Shown: positions 23,953 to 32,675 of the stretch, one piece after another
How positions within the stretch are numbered: position 1 is the stretch's first letter
How the letters are laid out: every line of letters starts with the position of its first letter
Assembly (NCBI GenBank): GCA_019415525.1
Contig: DXZA01000057.1
Span: 62,001 to 126,000 of the forward strand
From: Tyzzerella sp.
GTDB lineage: Bacteria; Bacillota; Clostridia; Lachnospirales; Anaerotignaceae
DNA length: 64,000 nucleotides
Reading direction: 5' to 3'
Translations under genes and position numbers: made by a program
Notes under the pieces: model-generated
What the model saw: only the letters and a program-made list of their open reading frames with translations
Database searches by the model: none
What the model was told of the DNA's origin: nothing

Positions 23953-25623
23953 ATGAAAACAGACTTACAGATTGCACAGGAATGTACAATGGAACGTATT
24001 GAAAAGGTAGCTCAAAAAGCTGGTATCCCTGAAGAATACGTTGAATGTTATGGAAAATATAAAGCTAAAATAAGCGATGAATATTATAACTCTATAAAGG
24101 ATAATAAAGATGGAAAACTTATACTTGTAACTGCTGTAAATCCTACACCAGCCGGAGAAGGTAAAACAACTATTACAATAGGTCTTTCACAGGCTCTTAA
24201 TAAAATGGGTAAAAAAACAATGGTTGCTCTTCGTGAGCCATCTTTAGGACCTTGTTTTGGTGTAAAAGGTGGAGCTGCCGGTGGCGGTTATGCACAGGTT
24301 GTACCTATGGAAGATATCAATCTTCATTTTACAGGAGATATTCATGCAATAACAACTGCAAATAATCTTCTTTCTGCTATGATTGATAATCATATTCAGC
24401 AAGGTAATGAATGTAATATTGACCCACGAAAAATTGTTTGGAAACGTGTTCTTGATATGAATGATAGAGCATTAAGAGATATTGTTATTGGTCTTGGTGG
24501 AAAGCCTAATGGTGTTCCTCGTGAAGATGGTTTTCAAATAACAGTTGCTTCTGAGGTTATGGCTATATTCTGTCTTGCAGAAAGTCTTACAGACCTTAAA
24601 GATAAACTTGGTAAAATTATAGTTGGTTATACTTATGATGATAAACCTGTTACAGCAAAAGATATTGGTGCAGATGGTGCTATGACTGTTCTTCTTAAAG
24701 ATGCTGTAAAACCTAATCTTGTTCAGACACTTGATAATCAGCCAGCACTTATACATGGTGGTCCATTTGCTAATATTGCACATGGTTGTAATAGTGTTAA
24801 AGCTACAAAGCTTGGACTTAAAATGTCTGACTATCTTGTAACAGAAGCTGGATTTGGTGCTGACCTTGGTGCTGAAAAATTCTTTGATATTAAATGTCGT
24901 AAAGCAGGACTTAAACCTGATGCAGTTGTTCTTGTTGCTACTGTAAGAGCTCTTAAATATAATGGTGGAGTACCAAAAGCAGAACTTAACAATGAAAATG
25001 TTGAAGCTGTTAAAAAAGGTATTGTAAACCTTGAAAAACATATTGAAAATCTTCAGAAATATGGTGTGCCTGTTGTTGTAACACTTAATAACTTTGTATT
25101 TGATACAGAAGCTGAAATTGCTGTTGTTAAAGCTAAATGTGAAGAAATGGGTGCAACATTTGCTATTGCAAAAGTATGGGAAAAAGGTGGAGAAGGCGGT
25201 ATTGAACTTGCCGAAAAAGTTATTGAAACTATTGAAACAAAAGAAAGTAAATTCCATACACTTTATGAAGATGATTTATCAATAGAGGATAAAATAAATA
25301 AAATCTGTAAGGAAATTTATGGTGCAAGCAGTGTTAACTTCTCTGCAAAAGCAAAGAAAACACTTAAACAGATTAATGAATTAGGATTTGATAAATTCCC
25401 AGTATGTATAGCAAAAACACAGTATTCACTTTCTGATAATCCTGCTCTTTTAGGTAGACCAGAAGGTTTTGAAGTTACTGTTCAGGAATTAAGAATTTCA
25501 GCAGGTGCCGGATTTATAGTTGTTTTACTTGGAGATATTATGACTATGCCAGGACTTCCAAAGAAACCTGCTGCATTAAATATTGGTATTGATGATAAAG
25601 GAAATGTTGTAGGATTATTCTAA
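23953..25623 (+). CDS. fhs: Formate--tetrahydrofolate ligase
   Basis: Cytosolic ATP-dependent enzyme that makes 10-formyl-tetrahydrofolate from formate. It is 556 residues, the normal length. It has the nucleotide motif NPTPAGEGKTT near residue 65, the KGGAAGGGYAQVVPMEDINLHFTGD region, and DQ/NQPALIHGGPFANIAHGCNS. The ATG follows AAAGGGGA. It is controlled by the ZTP riboswitch upstream and followed by its own terminator. folD, 104 nt downstream, makes the adjacent interconversions of the same pathway. Confidence 0.97.
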   Translation: MKTDLQIAQECTMERIEKVAQKAGIPEEYVECYGKYKAKISDEYYNSIKDNKDGKLILVTAVNPTPAGEGKTTITIGLSQALNKMGKKTMVALREPSLGPCFGVKGGAAGGGYAQVVPMEDINLHFTGDIHAITTANNLLSAMIDNHIQQGNECNIDPRKIVWKRVLDMNDRALRDIVIGLGGKPNGVPREDGFQITVASEVMAIFCLAESLTDLKDKLGKIIVGYTYDDKPVTAKDIGADGAMTVLLKDAVKPNLVQTLDNQPALIHGGPFANIAHGCNSVKATKLGLKMSDYLVTEAGFGADLGAEKFFDIKCRKAGLKPDAVVLVATVRALKYNGGVPKAELNNENVEAVKKGIVNLEKHIENLQKYGVPVVVTLNNFVFDTEAEIAVVKAKCEEMGATFAIAKVWEKGGEGGIELAEKVIETIETKESKFHTLYEDDLSIEDKINKICKEIYGASSVNFSAKAKKTLKQINELGFDKFPVCIAKTQYSLSDNPALLGRPEGFEVTVQELRISAGAGFIVVLLGDIMTMPGLPKKPAALNIGIDDKGNVVGLF

Positions 25624-25638
25624 TTGGTGTATAATCAA

Positions 25639-25671
25639 GGACAGAGAATTTTTTTCTCTGTCCGTTTTTTT
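25639..25671 (+). terminator. Intrinsic terminator of fhs
   Basis: Stem GGACAGAGAA / TTCTCTGTCC followed by GTTTTTTT. Confidence 0.9.
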
Positions 25672-25727
25672 ATTTTAAAAACGTATTATACTATATATAG
25701 AAACATAAAATTTTAAGGAGGGATATA

Positions 25728-26585
25728 ATGTCTGCCCAAATAATAGATGGAAAGGCTATATCAGTCGATATAAAAAATGAAGCACTTGAAGATGCTAAAA
25801 TACTTAGAGAAAAAGGTGTTGAACCTTGTCTTGCAGTAGTTCTTGTAGGAAATAACTCTGCATCAAGAGTATATGTAAATAATAAAAAGAAAGCTTGTGA
25901 ATATTGTAATATAAAATCACTTTCTTATGAACTTCCAGAAGATACAACAGAAAGTGAACTTCTTGAGCTTATAGATGAACTTAATAAAAGCAAAAATGTA
26001 AACGGTATACTTGTTCAGCTTCCATTGCCTAAACAGATTGACGAAACAAAAGTAATACTTGCAATATCACCTGACAAAGATGTTGATTGCTTCCACCCAT
26101 ATAATGTAGGAGCTGTATTTACAGGTGGAAAAGGTTTTAAACCATGTACACCGGCAGGAGTTATTGAACTTATAAAAAGAACTGGCTGTGATATTTCAGG
26201 TAAAAATTGTGTTGTAATTGGTAGAAGTAATATTGTTGGCAAACCTGCTGCTATGCTTCTTATGGCTGAAAATGGTACAGTTACTATTTGCCATTCAAAA
26301 ACAAAAAATATGGCTGAAATATGTAAAAATGCAGATATAATAGTTGTTGCAACTGGTAAAATCAATACACTTACAAAAGATATGGTAAAAGAGGGTGCTG
26401 TTATAATTGATGTTGGTATGAACAGAAATGAAGAAGGCAAACTTTGTGGTGATGTTGATTTTGAAAATGTAAAAGAAGTTGCTGGTGCAATAACACCTGT
26501 TCCAGGCGGTGTAGGTCCAATGACTATTGCTATGCTTATGAAAAATTGTATTACTGCTGCAAAAATGCAAAACGGTATAGAATAA
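25728..26585 (+). CDS. folD: Bifunctional methylenetetrahydrofolate dehydrogenase / cyclohydrolase
   Basis: Cytosolic C1 enzyme of 285 residues. The catalytic Tyr49/Lys53 pair lies in SRVYVNNKKK. Other signatures are VQLPLP, KDVDCFHPYN, PCTPAGV and the Rossmann motif VVIGRSNIVGKPAA. The C-terminal PVPGGVGPMT is also present. It connects methylene-, methenyl- and formyl-tetrahydrofolate and thus works with fhs upstream. The ATG follows AAGGAGGG by 6 nt. rimO and pgsA follow closely, forming a folD-rimO-pgsA unit that ends at a terminator. Confidence 0.97.
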   Translation: MSAQIIDGKAISVDIKNEALEDAKILREKGVEPCLAVVLVGNNSASRVYVNNKKKACEYCNIKSLSYELPEDTTESELLELIDELNKSKNVNGILVQLPLPKQIDETKVILAISPDKDVDCFHPYNVGAVFTGGKGFKPCTPAGVIELIKRTGCDISGKNCVVIGRSNIVGKPAAMLLMAENGTVTICHSKTKNMAEICKNADIIVVATGKINTLTKDMVKEGAVIIDVGMNRNEEGKLCGDVDFENVKEVAGAITPVPGGVGPMTIAMLMKNCITAAKMQNGIE

Positions 26586-26598
26586 ACGGAGGTATGTT

Positions 26599-27954
26599 TT
26601 GAAAGCTAATATATCATTTATTTCTTTAGGTTGTGACAAAAATCTTGTTGATAGTGAGGTTATGTTAGGTCTTACAAAAAAAGCAGGTTTTAATATTGTA
26701 CCTGATGAAGCTGATGCAGATATTATTGTTATAAATACTTGTTGCTTTATTAAAGATGCTCTTGAAGAAAGTATAGAAACAATTATTGATGCAGGAAAAT
26801 ATAAAGAAGATAGATGTAAAGGCATTATAATTGCAGGCTGTCTTGGTCAGAGATATGAAAAAGAAATTTTTGAAGAAATGCCGGAAGTTGATGCTGTTAT
26901 AGGTACAACTGCTTATGAGGATATTGTTGAAGTTGCCGAAAGAGTACTTAATGGTGAAAAGAAATTTAAAGATATAAAGAGCATAGATTTTGCTTGTGAT
27001 GATGATAAAAGTGAATTACGTGTTCTTTCATCAGCAGGATATTCTGCAAATCTTAAAATAGCTGAAGGTTGCAACAATCATTGTACATATTGCGTTATAC
27101 CTAAACTTAGAGGTAAGTACAGAAGCCGTAAAATGGAAAGCCTTGTAAGGGAAGCAGAAATGCTTGCTAAAAATGGTGTTAAAGAACTTGTACTTGTTGC
27201 ACAAGATGTGGCTCTTTATGGAATAGACCTTTATGGTGAAAACAGACTTCATATTTTACTTGAAAAACTTTGTGAAATTGAAGGTATAGAATGGATAAGA
27301 CTTCTTTACTGCTATCCTGAGCATCTTACAGATGAAACAATAGCTGTTATGGCTAAAGAAGAAAAAATATGTAAATATATAGATATGCCTTTACAGCATA
27401 CAGTTGATACTGTTCTTAAAAAAATGGGTAGAAGAAGTACAAAAGCTATGATAAGAGAAATAGTTAATAAACTTAGAACAGCTATGCCTGATATTGCTAT
27501 AAGAACAACAATAATAACAGGTTTTCCACAGGAAACAGAAGAAAATGTTAATGAGCTTATAGATTTTATAAGTGAAATAAAATTTGACCGTCTTGGTGTA
27601 TTCTCATATTCTCAGGAAGAAGGTACACCTGCTGCAAAAATGGAAGGTCAAATTGATGATGATGTAAAAGAAGAAAGAAGAAACCGTATACTTGAATGTC
27701 AGAAATTTATTTCAGCTGAAAAATGTGAAAGTATGGTTGGAAAAGTTATAAAAGTTATTATTGATGGCAAAATTCCGGAAGAAAATATATACTGTGGAAG
27801 ATGCTATAAAGATGCTCCTGATATTGATGGTATGGTATTTATCAGAAGTGACTATGAACTTTTATCAGGAGATTTTGCTGATGTACTTATAACAGAAGCA
27901 AGTGATTATGATTTGATAGGGGAGACGTATTATGGAGATGAATCTGCCGAATAA
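26599..27954 (+). CDS. rimO: Ribosomal protein S12 methylthiotransferase
   Basis: Radical SAM enzyme of 451 residues that adds a methylthio group to the conserved Asp of ribosomal protein S12. The N-terminal UPF0004 domain carries cluster cysteines in SLGCDKNLVDSE, NTCCFI and AGCLGQR. The radical SAM motif is GCNNHCTYC near residue 155, and a C-terminal TRAM domain binds the substrate. RimO rather than MiaB or MtaB is indicated by IPKLRGKYRSR and the general layout. The start is a TTG 6 nt after CGGAGG. It overlaps pgsA by 23 bases. Confidence 0.95.
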   Translation: MKANISFISLGCDKNLVDSEVMLGLTKKAGFNIVPDEADADIIVINTCCFIKDALEESIETIIDAGKYKEDRCKGIIIAGCLGQRYEKEIFEEMPEVDAVIGTTAYEDIVEVAERVLNGEKKFKDIKSIDFACDDDKSELRVLSSAGYSANLKIAEGCNNHCTYCVIPKLRGKYRSRKMESLVREAEMLAKNGVKELVLVAQDVALYGIDLYGENRLHILLEKLCEIEGIEWIRLLYCYPEHLTDETIAVMAKEEKICKYIDMPLQHTVDTVLKKMGRRSTKAMIREIVNKLRTAMPDIAIRTTIITGFPQETEENVNELIDFISEIKFDRLGVFSYSQEEGTPAAKMEGQIDDDVKEERRNRILECQKFISAEKCESMVGKVIKVIIDGKIPEENIYCGRCYKDAPDIDGMVFIRSDYELLSGDFADVLITEASDYDLIGETYYGDESAE

Positions 27955-28477
27955 ACTTACAATATTAAGAGTTATACTTATACCTGTTTTCCTTGTGGTA
28001 CTTCTTGGTAGATTTATACCAAGTCCTTTAAACAGATATATTGTAATAGCTATATTTATAATAGCTTCTCTTACTGATATGCTTGATGGACATATTGCAA
28101 GAAGTAGAAATCTTGTTACAAACTTCGGAAAATTTATGGACCCTCTTGCAGATAAACTTCTTGTAAGTGCTGCTATGATTGCTATGGTTGAAATGGGCGA
28201 CCTTCCTTCATGGGTTGTAATTATAATTATAAGCCGTGAATTTGCAATTACAGGATTTAGAATACTTGCCATAGAAGCTAATAAAGTAATAGCTGCTAGT
28301 TGGTGGGGAAAAATAAAAACAACAACACAAATGATAATGATAATTTATATTCTTATTGGATTTAAAGGTGTTGTTTTACAGTCAATAGGTTCATTCCTTA
28401 TAGGACTTGCAACATTATTTACAATAATTTCCGGTATTGACTATATTGTAAAGAATATAGATGTTTTAAAAGGCTAA
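27932..28477 (+). CDS. pgsA: CDP-diacylglycerol--glycerol-3-phosphate 3-phosphatidyltransferase
   Basis: Membrane enzyme of 181 residues that makes phosphatidylglycerol phosphate. The CDP-alcohol phosphotransferase motif is complete: D-X2-DG-X2-AR-X8-G-X3-D-X3-D in TDMLDGHIARSRNLVTNFG and the following FMDPLADK. About four to five hydrophobic helices are visible. The ATG follows GGGGAG by 7 nt and lies inside the end of rimO, so the two are translationally coupled. Confidence 0.95.
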   Translation: MEMNLPNKLTILRVILIPVFLVVLLGRFIPSPLNRYIVIAIFIIASLTDMLDGHIARSRNLVTNFGKFMDPLADKLLVSAAMIAMVEMGDLPSWVVIIIISREFAITGFRILAIEANKVIAASWWGKIKTTTQMIMIIYILIGFKGVVLQSIGSFLIGLATLFTIISGIDYIVKNIDVLKG

Positions 28478-28483
28478 ATATTA

Positions 28484-28518
28484 AAATAAGAGGTATTTTA
28501 TATACCTCTTATTTTTTT
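28484..28518 (+). terminator. Intrinsic terminator of folD-rimO-pgsA
   Basis: A 13-bp stem AAATAAGAGGTAT / ATACCTCTTATTT followed by TTTT. Confidence 0.9.
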
Positions 28519-28520
28519 AC

Positions 28521-28548
28521 TTGAAATTATATTTTATTAGTCTAAAAT
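28521..28548 (+). promoter_or_regulatory. Promoter of cinA
   Basis: TTGAAA (28521-28526), a 16-nt spacer and TAAAAT (28543-28548), starting right behind the previous terminator. Confidence 0.6.
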
Positions 28549-28586
28549 AAAGTATAAAGAATTAAAAAAAGGGGAGTGTGCTATAT

Positions 28587-29831
28587 ATGAATGCAGAAAT
28601 TTTAGCAGTAGGTACAGAAATTCTTCTTGGAGATATTGTAAATACAAATGCTCAGTATATTTCAAAAGAATTAGCTAACCTTGGAATAGGTGTGTATTAT
28701 CAGACTGTTGTTGGAGATAATGCAGAAAGACTTGAAGATACAATAAAAAAGGCTTTTTCTCGTGCTGACCTTATTATAACAACAGGTGGACTTGGTCCTA
28801 CAAAAGATGACCTTACAAAAGAAACAGGTGCAAAATATTTTGGTAAAGACCTTGTTCTTGATGAAAAAGCACTTGCAGAAATAACAGTTTTTTTCAAAAA
28901 AATGAATAGGGTTATGACTGAAAATAATATTAAACAAGCATATGTTCCAGAAGGTTCTATTGTTCTTTATAATAAAAATGGAAGCGCACCTGGTATAATA
29001 ATTGAAGAAAATGGAAAAATTCTTATAATGCTTCCAGGACCACCAAAAGAAACTATACCAATGTTTGAGGAATATGTAAAACCATATCTTAAAAGTAAAC
29101 AAGAATATACACTTGTTTCAAGAGTTTTAAGAGTTGCCGGAATAGGTGAGAGTAAAATGGAAACACTTGTTAGTGATTTAATAGAAAATGGTGAAAATCC
29201 AACAATAGCACCTTATGCAAAAGACCATGAAGCAATACTTAGAATAACAGCAAAGGCTCATAGTGAGAAAGAAGCAGAAGAGCTTATTAAGCCTGTTGCA
29301 GATGAAATATATAATCGTCTTGGAGATGCTGTTTATGGAGAAGGCAATACAACACTTGAATCAGTAGTTGCAAAACTTCTTATAGATAAAAATATGACTA
29401 TTTCAACAAGTGAGTCTTGTACAGGTGGACTTTTAGCAGGAACTCTTATAGAATACCCAGGAATATCAAGTGTATTTATGGACGGTGTTGTATCATATTC
29501 AAATGAATCAAAAATGTATCGTCTTGGTGTAAAAGAGGAAACTCTTGAAAAATATGGTGCTGTAAGTCATGAAACAGCGGCAGAAATGGCAGAAGGTATT
29601 GCAAAAACAGCAGGAACAAATATAGGTATATCAACAACAGGAATAGCTGGCCCAGGTGGTGGAACTAAAGAAAAACCAGTAGGTCTTGTATATGTTGGAT
29701 TATGTATAAATGGAAAAGTTAAAACAAAAGAAATGCATTTTGTAGGCAATAGAGAAAAAATAAGAGCAAGAGCTGTTTATGGGGCTCTTAATTGGCTCAG
29801 AAAAGAGCTTTTAATCCTTGATGAGCAGTAA
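28587..29831 (+). CDS. cinA: CinA family protein (nicotinamide-nucleotide amidase)
   Basis: A two-domain protein of 414 residues. The N-terminal molybdopterin-binding-like domain (about 1-170) has VGTEILLGDIVNTNAQY and TTGGLGPTKDD. The C-terminal amidohydrolase domain (about 255-414) has STSESCTGGLLAG and GIAGPGGGTKEKPVG. It deamidates nicotinamide mononucleotide in pyridine-nucleotide recycling. In many Gram-positives cinA precedes recA, as here with one gene between. The start is ATG 28587, 10 nt after GGGGAG. A GTG nine bases earlier abuts the ribosome site. Confidence 0.95.
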   Translation: MNAEILAVGTEILLGDIVNTNAQYISKELANLGIGVYYQTVVGDNAERLEDTIKKAFSRADLIITTGGLGPTKDDLTKETGAKYFGKDLVLDEKALAEITVFFKKMNRVMTENNIKQAYVPEGSIVLYNKNGSAPGIIIEENGKILIMLPGPPKETIPMFEEYVKPYLKSKQEYTLVSRVLRVAGIGESKMETLVSDLIENGENPTIAPYAKDHEAILRITAKAHSEKEAEELIKPVADEIYNRLGDAVYGEGNTTLESVVAKLLIDKNMTISTSESCTGGLLAGTLIEYPGISSVFMDGVVSYSNESKMYRLGVKEETLEKYGAVSHETAAEMAEGIAKTAGTNIGISTTGIAGPGGGTKEKPVGLVYVGLCINGKVKTKEMHFVGNREKIRARAVYGALNWLRKELLILDEQ

Positions 29832-30699
29832 AAAAGCAGATATTCTTCTTATAATTTCAGCTTTTATTGGAGGTATGGGATTTATAGGAATGAAATATCT
29901 TCTTGAAAACAATTATTGTACTTTTCAAACTATATTTGGGCGATTTTTTGTAGCATCTGTATTTATGGCTATTATTTTTAATAAAAAAATGAAAGATACA
30001 AATATAGATGATATAAAAGGCGGAGTTATAACAGGAGTTTTTTTATTTGGCCTTTTTCTTTTTATGGTTATAGGACTAAAATATACAAGTGCTTCTGTAA
30101 ATGCATTTCTTACAAATATAAGTTCTGTTATTGTTCCTTTTATAAGTTGGATATTTTTTAAAAATAAACCTAAATTTTATTCATTTATTGCTGGATTTAT
30201 TACAGTTATAGGTGTTTGGTTTATGTCTTTTGAGGGAAGTTTTGATTTTGGCTTTGGTGCTTTTATGTCACTTATAGCCTCTGTTTCATTTGCTTTTCAA
30301 ATTATTTTTGTAGAAAGATTTGTTAAGAATGCTGACCCTATAAGACTTGCTATTATTGAAAATATAACTGTGTTTGTGCTTGCTTTTATAGTTTCAATAG
30401 TTTTAAAAGAAGAAGTCCCTACTATTAAAATATTTGATATTTCTGTATTTTTAATGTTAGGTATGTTTTGTACAGGAATATATTTTTTGGTACAGTCTAT
30501 ATGTCAAAAATATACATCATCATCAAAGGTTGGTGTTATATTATGTTCTGAGGCTGTATTTACAGCTATTACATCTTCTGTTTTAATGAATGAAAATATG
30601 GGCATTATGAGTATTATAGGGTGTTTACTTATATTTTTAGGTATTATTATTGCAGAAACAGGATTTTCATTTCTTTTTATAAATAAAGCTATTGACTAA
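29821..30699 (+). CDS. EamA/DMT family transporter
   Basis: A 292-residue integral membrane protein with ten predicted helices in two EamA halves, the family of drug and metabolite exporters. GGMGFIGMKYLLEN is at the start, a conserved VNAFLTNISSVIVPFISW segment lies mid-protein, and SEAVFTAITSSVLMNE is in the second half. The substrate is unknown. Its start overlaps the end of cinA by 11 bases with no strong ribosome site, so translational coupling is likely. The recA promoter begins inside its final codons. Confidence 0.85.
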   Translation: MSSKKADILLIISAFIGGMGFIGMKYLLENNYCTFQTIFGRFFVASVFMAIIFNKKMKDTNIDDIKGGVITGVFLFGLFLFMVIGLKYTSASVNAFLTNISSVIVPFISWIFFKNKPKFYSFIAGFITVIGVWFMSFEGSFDFGFGAFMSLIASVSFAFQIIFVERFVKNADPIRLAIIENITVFVLAFIVSIVLKEEVPTIKIFDISVFLMLGMFCTGIYFLVQSICQKYTSSSKVGVILCSEAVFTAITSSVLMNENMGIMSIIGCLLIFLGIIIAETGFSFLFINKAID

Positions 30700-30734
30700 T
30701 ATGTGTTTTTAATATATAATAAGAACACAAGTTC
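30692..30734 (+). promoter_or_regulatory. recA promoter with LexA operator
   Basis: TTGACT (30692-30697), a 17-nt spacer and TATAAT (30715-30720). A perfect GAAC-ACAA-GTTC (30723-30734) covers the start site. This is the Gram-positive LexA (DinR) box arrangement, so recA is predicted to be SOS-inducible. Confidence 0.9.
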
Positions 30735-30762
30735 GATTTTACCACGAAAGGCGGTTGAAAAA

Positions 30763-31884
30763 ATGGCTGATAAAAAAGGCAATAAAAAATTTGATTTTGA
30801 TGATGCTAAGGGTGAAGATAGAGAAAAGGCTCTTGAGGCTGCTCTTGGTCATATAGAAAAACAGTTCGGAAAAGGTGCTGTAATGAAACTTGGAGATAGT
30901 GCTTCAGGAATGAATGTTGAAGTTACTCCAACAGGTTCTTTAAGTCTTGATATAGCCCTTGGTGTAGGTGGTATACCAAAAGGAAGAATTATTGAAATTT
31001 TTGGACCTGAATCTTCAGGTAAAACAACAGTTGCACTTCATATGGTTGCAGAAGTACAGAAAAAAGGTGGCATTGCAGGCTATATTGATGCTGAACATGC
31101 TCTTGACCCTGTATATGCAAAAAATCTTGGTGTTGATATTGATAATCTTTATATATCACAGCCAGATGATGGTGAACAAGCTCTTGAAATCGCAGAAACT
31201 ATGGTTCGTTCAGGTGCTATGGATATAGTTATTGTTGACTCTGTTGCTGCCTTAGTACCTCGTGCAGAAATAGAAGGTGAAATGGGTGACTCTCATATGG
31301 GTCTTCAAGCAAGACTTATGTCACAGGCTTTAAGAAAACTTACAGGTATTACAAATAAATCAAAATGTAGTGTAATATTTATAAACCAGCTTAGAGAAAA
31401 AATTGGTGTTACATTTGGAAATCCTGAAACAACAACAGGTGGACGTGCTTTAAAATTCTATGCTTCAATAAGAATTGATATAAGAAGAACAGATACTCTT
31501 AAACAGAGTAATGACCTTATTGGTAACAGAACTAAAGCAAAAGTTGTTAAAAACAAAGTATCACCTCCATTTAAAACAGCTGAATTTGATATAATGTATG
31601 GTGAAGGTATATCAAAAGAGGGCGATGTTTTAGACCTTGCTGCTGATATTGATATTGTAAATAAAAGTGGTGCTTGGTATTCTTATGGTGAAACAAGAAT
31701 AGGTCAAGGACGTGAAAATGCAAAAATATATCTTAAAGAACACCCAGAAATGTGCTTTGAAATAGAAAATGCAGTAAGAGCATATTATGACCTTCCTACA
31801 CTTGATGAATTTGTAGAAACAGAAGTTGAAGAAAATTTTGCTGATGAAGAAAGTGCAATGGAAATTTCTGAAGATATTGAATAA
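30763..31884 (+). CDS. recA: Recombinase RecA
   Basis: ATP-dependent strand-exchange protein and LexA coprotease, 373 residues. Walker A GPESSGKT, the INQLREKIGV segment, the L2 region FGNPETTTGGRALKFYAS, and an acidic C-terminal tail are all present. The start is the ATG at 30763 after AAAGGCGG. The frame is open 20 codons upstream, but those bases hold the -10, LexA box and leader. recX follows downstream of a terminator-like hairpin. Confidence 0.98.
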   Translation: MADKKGNKKFDFDDAKGEDREKALEAALGHIEKQFGKGAVMKLGDSASGMNVEVTPTGSLSLDIALGVGGIPKGRIIEIFGPESSGKTTVALHMVAEVQKKGGIAGYIDAEHALDPVYAKNLGVDIDNLYISQPDDGEQALEIAETMVRSGAMDIVIVDSVAALVPRAEIEGEMGDSHMGLQARLMSQALRKLTGITNKSKCSVIFINQLREKIGVTFGNPETTTGGRALKFYASIRIDIRRTDTLKQSNDLIGNRTKAKVVKNKVSPPFKTAEFDIMYGEGISKEGDVLDLAADIDIVNKSGAWYSYGETRIGQGRENAKIYLKEHPEMCFEIENAVRAYYDLPTLDEFVETEVEENFADEESAMEISEDIE

Positions 31885-31918
31885 AAATATAATTTCTAAT
31901 ATAATATTTTAAAACTTT

Positions 31919-31957
31919 AGACACAGTTTGTATTTTACATGCTGTGTCTTATTTTTT
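31919..31957 (+). terminator. Terminator or attenuator between recA and recX
   Basis: An 8-bp stem AGACACAG / CTGTGTCT with a 15-nt loop and a TATTTTTT tail. It is weaker than the other terminators here, which suggests partial readthrough from recA into recX. Confidence 0.65.
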
Positions 31958-31972
31958 ATGGAGGTATTAATA

Positions 31973-32596
31973 ATGATAGTAACTCTTTTAGAACAGCAGA
32001 AAAAAGATAAAGGAAGATATTCTGTTTTTATAGATGGTAAATTTGCTTTTGGTCTTTCGGCAGCCGATATAGAATATTTTAAAATTAAGGAAGGTTTTGA
32101 AATATCTGAAACAACATATAACTATATTACAGATAGTCTTATATATATAAAAGCACAAGATACAGCCTTAAAATTTCTTGGTTATAAAATGCGTACTGAA
32201 AAAGAAGTTGTTAAAAAACTTTCGGAAAAAGAATTTTCAGATGAAATTATAGCCAGAGTAATGGCTTTTTTAAATAAATATGGTTATGTTGATGATAGAA
32301 AATACTGTGAAGCATATATAAAAGAGTGTAAAAGACTTAAACCTAAAGGAAAATATCTTATAAAATATGAATTAATTCAAAGAGGTATAGACGAAAGAAT
32401 TATATATGATGTTTTTGAAAATACAGAAGTTGATGAAGTTTCTGGTGCAGTAAAACTTTTGAGAAAGAAAATAAAGGATTTTTCAAACATTGATTTTAAA
32501 GAAAAGCAAAAAGCCTTTGCTATGTTACAAAGAAAAGGATATGATTATGATGTTATAAAAGAAGCTTTTAATATAGCTTCTTCTGATGAATTTTAG
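31973..32596 (+). CDS. recX: Regulatory protein RecX
   Basis: Modulator of RecA filament activity, 207 residues composed of repeated three-helix units (LKFLGYKMRTEKEVVKKLSEKEF and similar segments at about 60, 105 and 160). The start is ATG 31973, 8 nt after GGAGG. The frame extends 15 codons upstream across the recA terminator hairpin, which I exclude. The position after recA supports the assignment. Confidence 0.92.
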   Translation: MIVTLLEQQKKDKGRYSVFIDGKFAFGLSAADIEYFKIKEGFEISETTYNYITDSLIYIKAQDTALKFLGYKMRTEKEVVKKLSEKEFSDEIIARVMAFLNKYGYVDDRKYCEAYIKECKRLKPKGKYLIKYELIQRGIDERIIYDVFENTEVDEVSGAVKLLRKKIKDFSNIDFKEKQKAFAMLQRKGYDYDVIKEAFNIASSDEF

Positions 32597-32613
32597 TATT
32601 AATTATAAGTGTT

Positions 32614-32642
32614 TTGTTTTTAATATATTTTTATGATATTAT
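32614..32642 (+). promoter_or_regulatory. Promoter of the TPR gene
   Basis: TTGTTT (32614-32619), a 17-nt spacer and TATTAT (32637-32642), with a TGA extended -10. Confidence 0.55.
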
Positions 32643-32675
32643 ATAAAAGTCAATTTATTTTTGGAGGTGAGAAGT

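Noticed and set aside
24472..25257. A 261-codon minus-strand reading frame opposite fhs
   Set aside because: It is antisense to a strongly conserved gene and rich in Phe, Asn, Lys and Cys from reverse-complemented codons. No family pattern and no ribosome site.
28671..29102. A 143-codon minus-strand reading frame opposite cinA
   Set aside because: Shadow frame without ribosome site; cinA is clearly the gene.
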